A stretch of 32,885 nt of DNA, from assembly GCF_002902235.1 (NCBI RefSeq), contig NZ_PPRL01000049.1, positions 25,231 to 58,115 of the forward strand, in the 5' to 3' direction. Numbering within the stretch: position 1 is the stretch's first letter; the number at the start of each line of letters is the position of its first letter. The DNA comes from Staphylococcus ureilyticus. GTDB taxonomy: Bacteria; Bacillota; Bacilli; Staphylococcales; Staphylococcaceae. The notes below the pieces were generated by a model. It was not told where the DNA came from and ran no database searches. It was given only the letters and a program-made list of their open reading frames with translations. Positions 8,034 through 15,718 of the stretch are shown piece by piece. Both the position numbers and the translations under genes were made by a program.

Positions 8034-8065
8034 TATTGAATTCAATAGCATAAATAGGATAAAAT
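8034..8065 (+). promoter_or_regulatory. Candidate sarR promoter with overlapping palindrome
   Basis: TTGAAT (8036-8041) and TAAAAT (8060-8065) are spaced by 18 bases. The -35 element lies inside a perfect 14-base palindrome, TATTGAATTCAATA (8034-8047), which could bind a dimeric regulator. Predicted transcription would begin about 60 bases before the sarR start. Confidence 0.4.
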
Positions 8066-8133
8066 TATATTACATAAAGACAGGCACACATTGAAATATA
8101 TTAACAACATGAAAAAACATAAGGAGTGGTTTT

Positions 8134-8487
8134 ATGGAAAAATTAAAAGAATTAAGTGAACTAAACGAATTAATAACTTTGTATCAAAAAGGGAAACAGT
8201 TTTTCAAAGAAACTAAGAAATATCACAAATTAAATTATGAAGAAATATTTATTTTGAATTATATACATGAGTGTCAATCTTATGAGGTTACCGCAAAAGA
8301 AATTGCGCAATATTCAGAGTTAAAACCGTACTATTTAACGAAAGCATTGCAAAAATTAATTAAAATGGGTTATTTGAGTAAAAAGAGAAGTGATATTGAC
8401 GAACGTACAGTTGTTGTATATATAAATGAAACACAACGTCAGAAAATTGAACATATGATAAAAACATTACAAGACTACCTAAAGTAA
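8134..8487 (+). CDS. sarR: SarR, SarA-family winged-helix regulator
   Basis: A single-domain SarA/MarR-family protein of 117 residues. Diagnostic stretches, recalled by eye, are LNYEEIFILNYI, KPYYLTKALQKL (recognition helix) and KKRSDIDERTVVVY (wing with the conserved DER). They match S. aureus SarR closely, more so than SarA, including the KxFFKETKK segment near the N-terminus. SarR is a dimeric DNA-binding protein that in S. aureus represses sarA and affects agr. The start has a ribosome site (AAGGAG). It is monocistronic as far as can be seen; no strong terminator follows, only an imperfect short stem at 8487-8506. Confidence 0.9.
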   Translation: MEKLKELSELNELITLYQKGKQFFKETKKYHKLNYEEIFILNYIHECQSYEVTAKEIAQYSELKPYYLTKALQKLIKMGYLSKKRSDIDERTVVVYINETQRQKIEHMIKTLQDYLK

Positions 8488-8586
8488 CTCACTTTTGAAA
8501 ATGAGTCGTGTTACATATATAAAAAAACGAATATTCTGAAAAGTGTAATTTTATTTTATTAATTATATATTGAACCAAAATATTAT

Positions 8587-8614
8587 TTGAGTAAAACATT
8601 AAATGTGATATACT
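8587..8614 (+). promoter_or_regulatory. Promoter of the PfoR/EIIC-type gene
   Basis: TTGAGT (8587-8592) and TATACT (8609-8614) are 16 bases apart, with an extended TG one base before the -10. The cre site begins 12 bases downstream of the -10. Confidence 0.6.
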
Positions 8615-8626
8615 AATATTTGTTAA

Positions 8627-8641
8627 ATGAAAGCGCATACA
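8627..8641 (+). promoter_or_regulatory. CcpA catabolite-response element (cre)
   Basis: ATGAAAGCGCATACA agrees at every defined position with WTGNAANCGNWNNCW. It lies just downstream of the predicted transcription start, a position where CcpA usually represses. It predicts glucose repression of the gene at 8662. Confidence 0.7.
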
Positions 8642-8661
8642 AATATTAGAAGGGTGTTTTT

Positions 8662-9744
8662 ATGAATTTACTTTTAGGGGTTATATTTTTAGGTATTGTT
8701 TTATGTTTATTTACACTTTTTACAAGTAAGGCACCAAATGGTGGAAAAGCAATGGGAGCGCTAGCAAATGCTGCAATTGCTTCTTTTTTAGTCGAAGCCT
8801 TTCATAAATATGTAGGTGGAGATTTAATGGGAATTCCATTTTTAGGCCAGTTAGGTGAAGCGGCAGGTGGCTTAGGCGGGGTTGCTGCTGCTGGTTTAGT
8901 TGCTTTAGCAATGGGCGTTTCTCCTGTATATGCATTTGTTATTGCCGTTGCATGCGGTAACATGGATTTACTACCAGGTTTTGTCGCAGGTTACATAGCC
9001 AGTTTTGGTATGAAATGGATAGAACAAAAATTTCCCGATGGTTTGGATTTAATAGGTTCAATTATTATCATTGCACCTATCACACGAATTATTGCAATTG
9101 GTGTAGCACCTGTTGTAGATGCGACATTATTGCAAATAGGTAATATCATTAAAGATTCGACAACTTCAAGCCCAGTACTAATGGGGATAGTGCTAGGGGG
9201 GATTATAACAGTTGTAGCAACTGCACCTTTAAGCTCAATGGCATTGACTGCGTTATTAGGACTTACAGGAACACCAATGGCAATTGGTGCATTGGCAGTT
9301 TTTGGATCATCGTTTATGAACTTTGTTTTGTTTAAACGAATGAAGTTCGGTGATCGTAAAACAACGATTTCTGTGGCTATTGAGCCGTTATCACAAGCAG
9401 ATATCGTTACTGCCAATCCAATTCCTGTTTATGCTACAAATTTTGTAGGCGGTGCTGTATCGGGCGTTATTATTGCTATGTTTGGACTTGTTAATGAAGC
9501 AACAGGCACTGCAACGCCAATTGCAGGTTTAATGGTGATGTTTGGCTTTAATAATGCATTGACTGTGATTATCGTTGCATTATTATGTGCAATAGGAAGT
9601 GCTGTTTGTGGTTACTTAGGATCTATTGTGTTCAAAAATTATCCTATTATAACTAAAGATGAATTACAAAATGGTAGAATGCCTAAAAAGGTTAAGAATT
9701 ATTATAAAAGAAAAAGACAGTATGCCGAAAGTTTAGCAATGTAG
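8662..9744 (+). CDS. PTS_EIIC_2 / PfoR-type membrane protein
   Basis: A highly hydrophobic 360-residue protein with about nine or ten membrane segments, rich in Gly/Ala. A central charged loop (KRMKFGDRKTTISVAIEPLSQADIV) and a basic cytoplasmic C-terminus (KKVKNYYKRKRQYAESLAM) stand out. It resembles the EIIC-like family that includes clostridial PfoR and is annotated as a PTS sugar transporter subunit IIC. No EIIA or EIIB domain is encoded next to it, so sugar phosphorylation by this protein is unproven. The promoter and an exact cre site show likely carbon-catabolite control. The ribosome site is AGAAGGGTG. Family is fairly sure; substrate unknown. Confidence 0.8.
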   Translation: MNLLLGVIFLGIVLCLFTLFTSKAPNGGKAMGALANAAIASFLVEAFHKYVGGDLMGIPFLGQLGEAAGGLGGVAAAGLVALAMGVSPVYAFVIAVACGNMDLLPGFVAGYIASFGMKWIEQKFPDGLDLIGSIIIIAPITRIIAIGVAPVVDATLLQIGNIIKDSTTSSPVLMGIVLGGIITVVATAPLSSMALTALLGLTGTPMAIGALAVFGSSFMNFVLFKRMKFGDRKTTISVAIEPLSQADIVTANPIPVYATNFVGGAVSGVIIAMFGLVNEATGTATPIAGLMVMFGFNNALTVIIVALLCAIGSAVCGYLGSIVFKNYPIITKDELQNGRMPKKVKNYYKRKRQYAESLAM

Positions 9745-9810
9745 CTATTAAAGACAATGTTATAGGAATAAATGAAAACTTAAAAAGACTGGAACGTCCA
9801 TATCAATATC

Positions 9811-9856
9811 AAGGCCCGTAACTACATTTTGAAATAATGTAGTTACGGGCCTTTTT
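9811..9856 (+). terminator. Strong terminator after the PfoR/EIIC gene
   Basis: AAGGCCCGTAACTACAT at 9811-9827 pairs perfectly with its inverse at 9837-9853, then TTT. A 17-base GC-containing stem, the most stable hairpin in the window. It may also stop transcription from the opposite ABC operon, though the minus-side T-tract is weak. Confidence 0.85.
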
Positions 9857-10090
9857 GATACTCATATTTTATATTGAGTGCTGATTTTTTGTCACTGTGA
9901 GATTGAAAAGAAAACGCATCACAAATGTTCAGTACATACGACTAACTATTATATTAACTGTAAAAAATAAGTCGTTTTGTATACATGTGTCAAGGTTAAA
10001 ATTATAGATAAGCACATGGAGTATTGGAAATCGATAAAACAGAAAATTTAAATAAGTGTCTATATGAAAATGATTTTGTTCTATTGTGAT
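9857..10090. other. Spacer between convergent genes
   Basis: No ORF with a start context and no second T-tailed hairpin is seen between the terminator and the end of the minus-strand ABC operon. Confidence 0.5.
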
Positions 10091-10792
10091 TTATGCTGTG
10101 GTTTTTGAAGTCATATATTGTGCTGAACGGTTTTCAACTTTAGAAAATAACAATTCTAGTACTATGGCAAGTAACCAATAAAATATTGCTGCTACACTAT
10201 ATACAGTTATAAAACGATAGCCTTCATTTGCAATAACATGACTAACTGCCATAATCTCAGTAACTTGTACTGCGAATGCTAGAGAAGTTCCTTTGATAAG
10301 CATTATAAATTGATTTTCAATATTGGGAAGCGCATAGCTGAATGCTTGCGGTAATATAATTTCTTTGTAAGTTCTAATTGTTGAAAGTCCTACAGTTTGA
10401 GCAGCTTCAATTTGATCGGTATCGACTGAAAGTAATCCCCCTTTAATAGATTCTGACAAATATGCAACAGCATGTAAGGAAAACACAATAAATGCAATAA
10501 CTAATGGTGAGAAAATATCAGGATTAATTGTCAATGTAAATTGTGCATTACTCCAAATCACTAATTTTGGTATGCCATAATACATAATAAATAATTGGAC
10601 AATAAGTGGTGTGCTTCTAAAAAAAGAATTATATATCACTATAAATTGAGAGATAATTGGAATTTTTTTTGTTTGAATAAAAGCAAATAGTGTGCCGATA
10701 ATTAAACCTACGATCATTGCTACAATTGAAATAATAATTGTATTTGGCACACCCTTAAGCACTTCTGAAACAGTATAAAGTATAAATGACAA
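10091..10792 (-). CDS. Polar amino-acid ABC transporter, permease (second)
   Basis: A 233-residue integral membrane protein with five hydrophobic segments. It carries the HisM/GlnP-type EAA loop EAAQTVGLSTIRTYKEIILPQA at about residues 144-165, the ATPase contact. The N-terminal segment 'VPNTIIISIVAMIVGLIIGTLFAF' and 'RSTPLIVQLFIMYYG' are typical of polar amino-acid permeases. It is the last gene of the four-gene minus-strand operon, 12 bases after the first permease, and presumably forms a heterodimer with it. The ligand is not readable from the permease. Confidence 0.9.
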   Translation of the reverse strand: MSFILYTVSEVLKGVPNTIIISIVAMIVGLIIGTLFAFIQTKKIPIISQFIVIYNSFFRSTPLIVQLFIMYYGIPKLVIWSNAQFTLTINPDIFSPLVIAFIVFSLHAVAYLSESIKGGLLSVDTDQIEAAQTVGLSTIRTYKEIILPQAFSYALPNIENQFIMLIKGTSLAFAVQVTEIMAVSHVIANEGYRFITVYSVAAIFYWLLAIVLELLFSKVENRSAQYMTSKTTA

Positions 10793-10804
10793 AGTATTAC
10801 CTCC

Positions 10805-11491
10805 TTAGACACGATATGGTTTTTGGGCTCGTTTATTGATGAGTGCAAATATAGTTTGTATGATAAGAGCGATTATCCAGTAAATAATAGATATAACGAC
10901 ATAAACTTCTAACATACCTAGTCCATAGTTATTTCCAATAATTAATTTAACTTGTCCCATCATATCAATAATCCCAATTGTAAAAGCTAAAGATGTGTCT
11001 TTAATTAGTTCAATCACTTGTGTCGTCAAGTTTGGAATGCTGTTGCGTAACGCTTGTGGAATTATAATATCTACTAAAATCCGTGGGTAAGATAAACCGA
11101 CAGATAGTCCTGCCTCAATTTGGCTATAGTCTACTGATTGGTATCCTGCCCGTATAATCTCTGAAAGATAAGCTCCCGTATGCAATGTGAACGCTAAAAT
11201 CACAAAAAACAGTCTGCTAAAATGATTGATATCGATTTGGATGAATAATAATAATTGCGGCAAAGCAAAATATGCCAAAAAAAGTTGTAAAATTAAAGGT
11301 GTACTTCGAATAAAAGACAGATAAATACGGACGATAGGTGATAATACTTTTACTTTTTTGATACGGATGGTTGCTAATAAGCACCCAAGTATTAAGGCAA
11401 AAAAGAGTGACAATATAAAGATGAATAGTGTTATGGGTAATTGTTGTAAAACTTGGCCGAATAAATCACCCCAGTTAACAGAATTTGTCAT
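10805..11491 (-). CDS. Polar amino-acid ABC transporter, permease (first)
   Basis: A 228-residue permease related to the gene at 10091-10792. It has five hydrophobic segments, the RSTPLILQLFLAYF motif, and an EAA loop beginning EAGLSVGLSYPRILVDIIIPQA. The start overlaps the stop of the binding-protein gene by 4 bases (ATGA), so translation is probably coupled. It would pair with the second permease to form the membrane channel for the ATPase at 12339-13088. Confidence 0.9.
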   Translation of the reverse strand: MTNSVNWGDLFGQVLQQLPITLFIFILSLFFALILGCLLATIRIKKVKVLSPIVRIYLSFIRSTPLILQLFLAYFALPQLLLFIQIDINHFSRLFFVILAFTLHTGAYLSEIIRAGYQSVDYSQIEAGLSVGLSYPRILVDIIIPQALRNSIPNLTTQVIELIKDTSLAFTIGIIDMMGQVKLIIGNNYGLGMLEVYVVISIIYWIIALIIQTIFALINKRAQKPYRV

Positions 11492-12342
11492 GATTGTACC
11501 TCCAATTTATCTTTTTGCTTGTTTATTTCATCCAAATCATCAAATACATTGATATCAAAATATTTTTCAGAAAGTTTTTGTAATTCACCTTCGTCTATCA
11601 GTTCTTGAGTAGCTTGATCAATGTCGTCATGCAATTTTTGATGCTTTTTATTATAGACAATATGCAATGATTCTTTTTTTATAATTCCGCCAATTTTAAC
11701 ATCAGCATTGATTTGTTTTTGAATCGCATTGTAAGTGTTCCAGTTTAAAATCATGGCATCACGTCTATTATTGCTAACCATTTTTAAATTGTCCCCGTTA
11801 GAAGGTTCTTGAATAGTATCGATATCAATTTTTGGAGAATGTGAATTATTATACTGAGATAATATAGAGTATAACCCGCCACTCGGTGCCATTGGTGTTA
11901 ATTTTTTATCAGGTAAGTCATTGAGTGAATGTATATCAGAATTATTTTTATGAACAACAATTAAAGGCAATGCGTAACTATAAGGAACGTCTTGATAGAG
12001 AAATTGTTTTTCGCGTTCAGGCGTTTTGAAAAACCAGTTAATTCCCATATCAAACTTTCCAGCGCCAATGCCTACAAGATTAGATTCTTCTTCGCCAACT
12101 TCATAGTTAAACTGATATTGCGGTAACTTTTTTTCTAATAGTTTTAGGTAGTCTATATCCAAACCGGCAAACTCATTTTGTTTATTTGTATACAAATAAG
12201 GCGGATTAACTTCTGCAGAAATTGCTACTTTGATTTCTTTTTTATTATTATGACTTGAGGATTCTTGTGTTTGACTACATCCACTAAATAACACCGTAAT
12301 CAACAATGAAATGATTAAAATGCGTAACTTATTATTTTTCAT
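11488..12342 (-). CDS. Amino-acid ABC transporter substrate-binding lipoprotein
   Basis: A 284-residue SBP_bac_3-type protein. A lipoprotein signal runs to the lipobox LFSGC (Cys22), so it is anchored outside the membrane. The binding fold starts 'EIKVAISAEVNPPYLYTNKQNEFAGLDIDYLKLL' and continues with 'KFDMGINWFFKTPEREKQFLY', patterns of the polar amino-acid and cystine group. It overlaps the ATPase gene and the next permease gene by 4 bases each, giving a tightly coupled operon. The 'KTPEREK' segment recalls TcyJ/K-like cystine-binding proteins, but ligand assignment is only a guess. Confidence 0.9.
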   Translation of the reverse strand: MKNNKLRILIISLLITVLFSGCSQTQESSSHNNKKEIKVAISAEVNPPYLYTNKQNEFAGLDIDYLKLLEKKLPQYQFNYEVGEEESNLVGIGAGKFDMGINWFFKTPEREKQFLYQDVPYSYALPLIVVHKNNSDIHSLNDLPDKKLTPMAPSGGLYSILSQYNNSHSPKIDIDTIQEPSNGDNLKMVSNNRRDAMILNWNTYNAIQKQINADVKIGGIIKKESLHIVYNKKHQKLHDDIDQATQELIDEGELQKLSEKYFDINVFDDLDEINKQKDKLEVQS

Positions 12343-13088
12343 AATAAGTCACGCTCCATTTCTACGGTGTTTAAAAAACGATTAATTCTTTTAGAATCAG
12401 AAGATTCTAAAACTGATTGTGGTGTACCTTGTTTCAATATTTTACCTTCATCTATAAATAGAATTTGATCTGCAATTGCTTTAGCAAATTGTATTTCATG
12501 AGTGACGATTACCATGGTCATGCCTTCTTGTGCAATAGATTTGATAAGTGACAATACGCCTTGAATTGATTCAGGATCTAACGCAGACGTAGGTTCATCT
12601 AATAGCAGTACTTCTGGATTAAGCGCTAAGGCACGTATGATTCCTATGCGTTGACTTTGACCACCAGATAGTTGTGAAGGATATTTATCTTTTTGGTTTA
12701 ATAAATTAAAACGCTCTAAATAAGAAATGGCCATTTCATTTGCCTGTTTAGCAGGCATTTTTTTACCATGTATCAAGCCAACTGTAATGTTTTCAAGAAT
12801 TGTTTTGTTTTTGAATAAATTATAGTTTTGAAACACCATCGCAGATTTCTTTCTTAACTGTGAAATATCTTTTTTTGAATGTTTATCGGCGACAAAATTT
12901 TGATTACCAATTTGAATTGTACCTGATTTTGGTATCGCTAACGCGTTCAATGTTCTAAGTAGCGTTGTTTTACCTGATCCACTTGGACCGATGATAGCAG
13001 TCACAGTTCCCTTATTTTGTGAAAAGCTAACGCCATTAAGAACAGTATGATTTTTATATTTATGTATTAAATGTTCAACTGTAATCAT
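12339..13088 (-). CDS. Amino-acid ABC transporter ATP-binding protein
   Basis: A 249-residue ABC ATPase with Walker A GPSGSGKT (residues 34-41), Q-loop Gln87, signature LSGGQSQR (140-147), Walker B VLLLDEP (160-166) and a downstream H-loop 'VTHE'. It is the first gene of the operon and energises import through the two permeases. I place the start at 13088, where the ATG follows GGGGG and six bases; an upstream in-frame ATG at 13118 would add ten residues (MYVLIFWGFK) that the family lacks. The short 150-base spacer to the divergent flavoenzyme gene holds promoters for both directions. Confidence 0.93.
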   Translation of the reverse strand: MITVEHLIHKYKNHTVLNGVSFSQNKGTVTAIIGPSGSGKTTLLRTLNALAIPKSGTIQIGNQNFVADKHSKKDISQLRKKSAMVFQNYNLFKNKTILENITVGLIHGKKMPAKQANEMAISYLERFNLLNQKDKYPSQLSGGQSQRIGIIRALALNPEVLLLDEPTSALDPESIQGVLSLIKSIAQEGMTMVIVTHEIQFAKAIADQILFIDEGKILKQGTPQSVLESSDSKRINRFLNTVEMERDLL

Positions 13089-13124
13089 TTTAAACCCCCA
13101 GAATATCAATACGTACAAAGTATC

Positions 13125-13180
13125 ACATTAATCCTTATCGGTAAAGTAAGATTTTGTAATCTAATAGCTTTTATTCGTTA
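13125..13180. promoter_or_regulatory. Divergent promoter region between the ABC operon and the flavoenzyme gene
   Basis: For the plus gene, TTGTAA and TTATAA are 18 bases apart (about 13152-13181). For the minus operon, TTTACC and an extended TGTGATACT lie between about 13147 and 13120. Both are moderate matches. The short shared spacer suggests coordinated control, but I cannot name the regulator. Confidence 0.35.
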
Positions 13181-13235
13181 TAAGCGAGTGTTACACTAAG
13201 TTTAATAGAGAAAAGTCTAAAATGAGGTGGACACT

Positions 13236-14387
13236 GTGAATTATTCTGCATTAATACATACAGAGATACAAAAAAAGTGGATAGATAAATTTGATTCAAT
13301 CAAAGCGCAGTTTAAAGAAAAAGCTGATTATAATGATAAACATTCAAGATTTCCATATGAAAATATTGATTGGTTGGTAAAAGAAGGTTATACGTCATTA
13401 ACGTTACCTAAAGCATATGGTGGTGAGGGTGCGACTGTTGAAGATATGGTTGTACTACAGACATATTTAGGAGCAATAGATGGTGCGACTGCACTTTCAG
13501 TTGGCTGGCACCTTAGTGTTGTTGGGCAATTATATGAACAACATGCTTGGGAACAAGATATGCTAGAGCGCTTTGCAGTAGAAGTGAAAAAAGGTGCATT
13601 AGTTAACAGAGCTGTCAGTGAAGCCGAAACAGGTAGTCCTACACGCGGCGCAAGACCTGCTACACATGCAATAAAAAAAGATAACGGTTTTGTGATTAAT
13701 GGGGTCAAAACCTTTACTTCAATGAGTAAAAGATTAAGCCATTTTATTGTAAGTGCCTATTATGAAGAAATTGATACTGTTGGTTTTTTCTTGATATCTG
13801 AAGATACGCCTGGTGTGGAGATTGCAGACAATTGGAATATGGTAGGCATGCGTGCAACTGAAAGTCACGATTTGATTTTAAATGATGTTTTCATTCCAGA
13901 AGAAAATTTTGTAGAAATAAGAGGTGCGGGTGGCAAGCAACCTAATGGCTGGATACTACATATCCCTAGTACATATCTAGGTATTGCACAAGCGGCCAGA
14001 GATTATGCCGTAGATTTTGCAAAAAATTATAGTCCTGCAAGTATTGATGGTGTGATTGGCGATATTTCAACTGTACAGCAAAATGTTGGTAAAATGGAAT
14101 CATTACTATTGTCTGCACGCCACTTTTTATGGAGTACTGCAGCGTTATACAACCAACAACAAGAGATACCGATTTGGAATGAAACTTCAGCAAGTAAAGT
14201 GTTGGTGATGAATCAAGGTTTAGAAGTAATAGATATTGCCATGCGTATTGTGGGCGCTAAGAGTTTAGAAATGGAACGACCATTGCAACGTTATTATAGA
14301 GATATGCGAGCTGGTCTGCATAATCCGCCGATGGAAGACATGGCCTATACTAATATTGCGCATAGTGTATTAGGCCACTTTAAATAA
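13236..14387 (+). CDS. Acyl-CoA-dehydrogenase-fold flavoprotein, probable monooxygenase type
   Basis: A 383-residue protein with N-terminal helical, middle beta and C-terminal helical domains of the acyl-CoA dehydrogenase family. The middle domain shows 'AVSEAETGSPTRGARPATHA' and 'VINGVKTFTSMSKRLSHFIV', the flavin and substrate-contact strands. By eye, the position of the usual catalytic Glu near the C-terminus (about residue 364) is Pro in 'GLHNPPMEDM', which fits the FMNH2-dependent monooxygenase branch (DszC/SfnB-like) better than a true dehydrogenase. The start is a GTG at 13236, five bases after GAGGTGG; the GTG at 13227 lies inside that ribosome site. It is divergent from the amino-acid ABC operon and ends at a strong terminator. 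Substrate unknown. Confidence 0.85.
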   Translation: MNYSALIHTEIQKKWIDKFDSIKAQFKEKADYNDKHSRFPYENIDWLVKEGYTSLTLPKAYGGEGATVEDMVVLQTYLGAIDGATALSVGWHLSVVGQLYEQHAWEQDMLERFAVEVKKGALVNRAVSEAETGSPTRGARPATHAIKKDNGFVINGVKTFTSMSKRLSHFIVSAYYEEIDTVGFFLISEDTPGVEIADNWNMVGMRATESHDLILNDVFIPEENFVEIRGAGGKQPNGWILHIPSTYLGIAQAARDYAVDFAKNYSPASIDGVIGDISTVQQNVGKMESLLLSARHFLWSTAALYNQQQEIPIWNETSASKVLVMNQGLEVIDIAMRIVGAKSLEMERPLQRYYRDMRAGLHNPPMEDMAYTNIAHSVLGHFK

Positions 14388-14447
14388 ATGCCGAGAACAT
14401 GGCTTGTCTTTATAGTCAATGAAATCTTTGAATAAACGATTTATATT

Positions 14448-14505
14448 GGAATGAGTATATGAAATCAATGATTAAAGTTGATTTTCTAACTCATTCCTTT
14501 TTTTA
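14448..14505 (+). terminator. Terminator after the flavoenzyme gene
   Basis: GGAATGAGT at 14448-14456 pairs with ACTCATTCC at 14489-14497, with an inner GAAATCAA/TTGATTTT stem, followed by a T-run from 14498. Similar in design to the hairpins at 26296-26350 and 32811-32862. Confidence 0.88.
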
Positions 14506-14538
14506 TTTTTTAAAATAATAAAAATTTTAGGTTTTCTA

Positions 14539-14567
14539 TTGTACAAATTTTATAATCATTATATAAT
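14539..14567 (+). promoter_or_regulatory. fhuD2 promoter
   Basis: TTGTAC (14539-14544) and a perfect TATAAT (14562-14567) are 17 bases apart. The Fur box covers the predicted transcription start. Confidence 0.75.
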
Positions 14568-14572
14568 TCAAT

Positions 14573-14591
14573 GGTAATGATAATCATTTTC
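14573..14591 (+). promoter_or_regulatory. Fur box before fhuD2
   Basis: GGTAATGATAATCATTTTC matches 17 of 19 positions of the Fur consensus GATAATGATAATCATTATC. It starts 5 bases after the -10 element and ends just before the ribosome site, so iron-loaded Fur would block initiation. Confidence 0.85.
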
Positions 14592-14605
14592 AATGGAGGA
14601 GACTT

Positions 14606-15523
14606 ATGAAAAAATTAATATTTCCAATAATTATAATGGTTCTAATATTAGCAGCTTGCGGCAAACAATCTGAAAGCGGCTCAGATAGTAATAAAGAAGA
14701 CACAAAAGCTTATACATTAGATAGCGGAAAGAAAATTGATATACCTAAAAATCCTGAACGTATTGCAGTTGTTGCACCTACATACGCAGGCGGAATAAAA
14801 TATTTAGGAGGTAAAATTGTAGCTGTCAACGAGCAAGTCGATAACAGTCATATTTTAAAAGATAAATTTAAAGATGTTGAAAAAGTTGGAGAAAATGATG
14901 TTGAAAAAATTGCAAAAACAAAACCAGATTTGATCGTAGCTTACTCTACAGATAAAAACATTAAAAAGTATAAGAAAATTGCACCGACTGTTGTTTACGA
15001 TTATGGTAAACATAAATATTTAGATCAACAAAGACAATTAGGTAAACTACTTGGAAAAGAAGATAAAGTAAAAAAATGGGAAGAAAAATGGAAATCACAA
15101 ACTGAAAAAGATGGTGAAGCAATCAAAGCGAAAATTGGTGAAGACACAACAGTGTCAATTTTTGATGAATTTGATAAAAAACTTTACACTTACGGACCTA
15201 ACTGGGGACGTGGAGGAGAAGTTATGTACCAAGCATTTGGATTAAAGATGCCTAACAAACTCAATGAGTTAGTTAAAAAAGAAGGCTGGGCTGAAATTAA
15301 ACAAGAAAAACTAGCGGATTATGCTGGTGATTATATCGTTTCCACGAGTGAGGGTAAATCAAAACCAGGTTATAAAAAAACTGATCTATGGAACAACTTA
15401 TCTGCAGTTAAAAATAATCATGTTATAGAAGTGCAAGCAGAAACTTATTGGTACAACGACCCTTATACATTGGAGTATATGAGAAAAGATTTGAAAGAGA
15501 AATTTTTAAAAACGAATTCATAA
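14606..15523 (+). CDS. fhuD2: FhuD2, hydroxamate-siderophore-binding lipoprotein
   Basis: A 305-residue class III solute-binding lipoprotein. The lipobox LAAC gives Cys18. Motifs recalled from S. aureus FhuD2 are present: 'PERIAVVAPTYAGGIKYLG' (49-68), 'DVEKIAKTKPDLIVAYSTDK', 'IFDEFDKKLYTYGPNWGRGGEV' with Trp200 and Arg202 corresponding to ligand-contact residues, and 'AETYWYNDPYTLEYMRKDL' at the C-terminus. It binds ferric hydroxamates (ferrichrome, ferrioxamine) and delivers them to the FhuBG permease with the FhuC ATPase, which are encoded elsewhere. The gene stands alone between a Fur-controlled promoter and a strong terminator, as expected for fhuD2. Confidence 0.95.
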   Translation: MKKLIFPIIIMVLILAACGKQSESGSDSNKEDTKAYTLDSGKKIDIPKNPERIAVVAPTYAGGIKYLGGKIVAVNEQVDNSHILKDKFKDVEKVGENDVEKIAKTKPDLIVAYSTDKNIKKYKKIAPTVVYDYGKHKYLDQQRQLGKLLGKEDKVKKWEEKWKSQTEKDGEAIKAKIGEDTTVSIFDEFDKKLYTYGPNWGRGGEVMYQAFGLKMPNKLNELVKKEGWAEIKQEKLADYAGDYIVSTSEGKSKPGYKKTDLWNNLSAVKNNHVIEVQAETYWYNDPYTLEYMRKDLKEKFLKTNS

Positions 15524-15574
15524 TCTATTATTTACAGTAGTATTTTAGAGATTTAAATAAATATCACCAAAATA

Positions 15575-15625
15575 AAACATGAGCGTGTGACAAAGCAAAG
15601 ATGTCTCAAGCTCATGTTTTTTTTT
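15575..15625 (+). terminator. Terminator of fhuD2
   Basis: AAACATGAGC at 15575-15584 pairs with GCTCATGTTT at 15610-15619, ending in a long T-run. The loop contains a second weaker complementary pair (GTGACA/TGTCTC). Confidence 0.88.
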
Positions 15626-15650
15626 GTTTAGAAAAAGATTATAAATTTAA

Positions 15651-15694
15651 ATTGTAAACTTTTTATTTTTAACAGTTTACATTTATGGTATAAT
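15651..15694 (+). promoter_or_regulatory. BirA-type biotin operator overlapping the bioY promoter
   Basis: ATTGTAAAC (15651-15659) and GTTTACATT (15675-15683) form an inverted repeat separated by 15 bases, the arrangement of BirA operators in Firmicutes. It overlaps the -35 zone of a promoter whose extended -10 (TGGTATAAT) lies at 15686-15694, so biotinyl-AMP-bound BirA would block transcription of bioY. Confidence 0.75.
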
Positions 15695-15718
15695 TTTTTC
15701 ATCGAAGGAGGTTTGATG

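Noticed and set aside
8487..8506. Possible sarR terminator stem
   Set aside because: The stem is only five perfect pairs with a tight A/T interior and is followed by A residues, not T.
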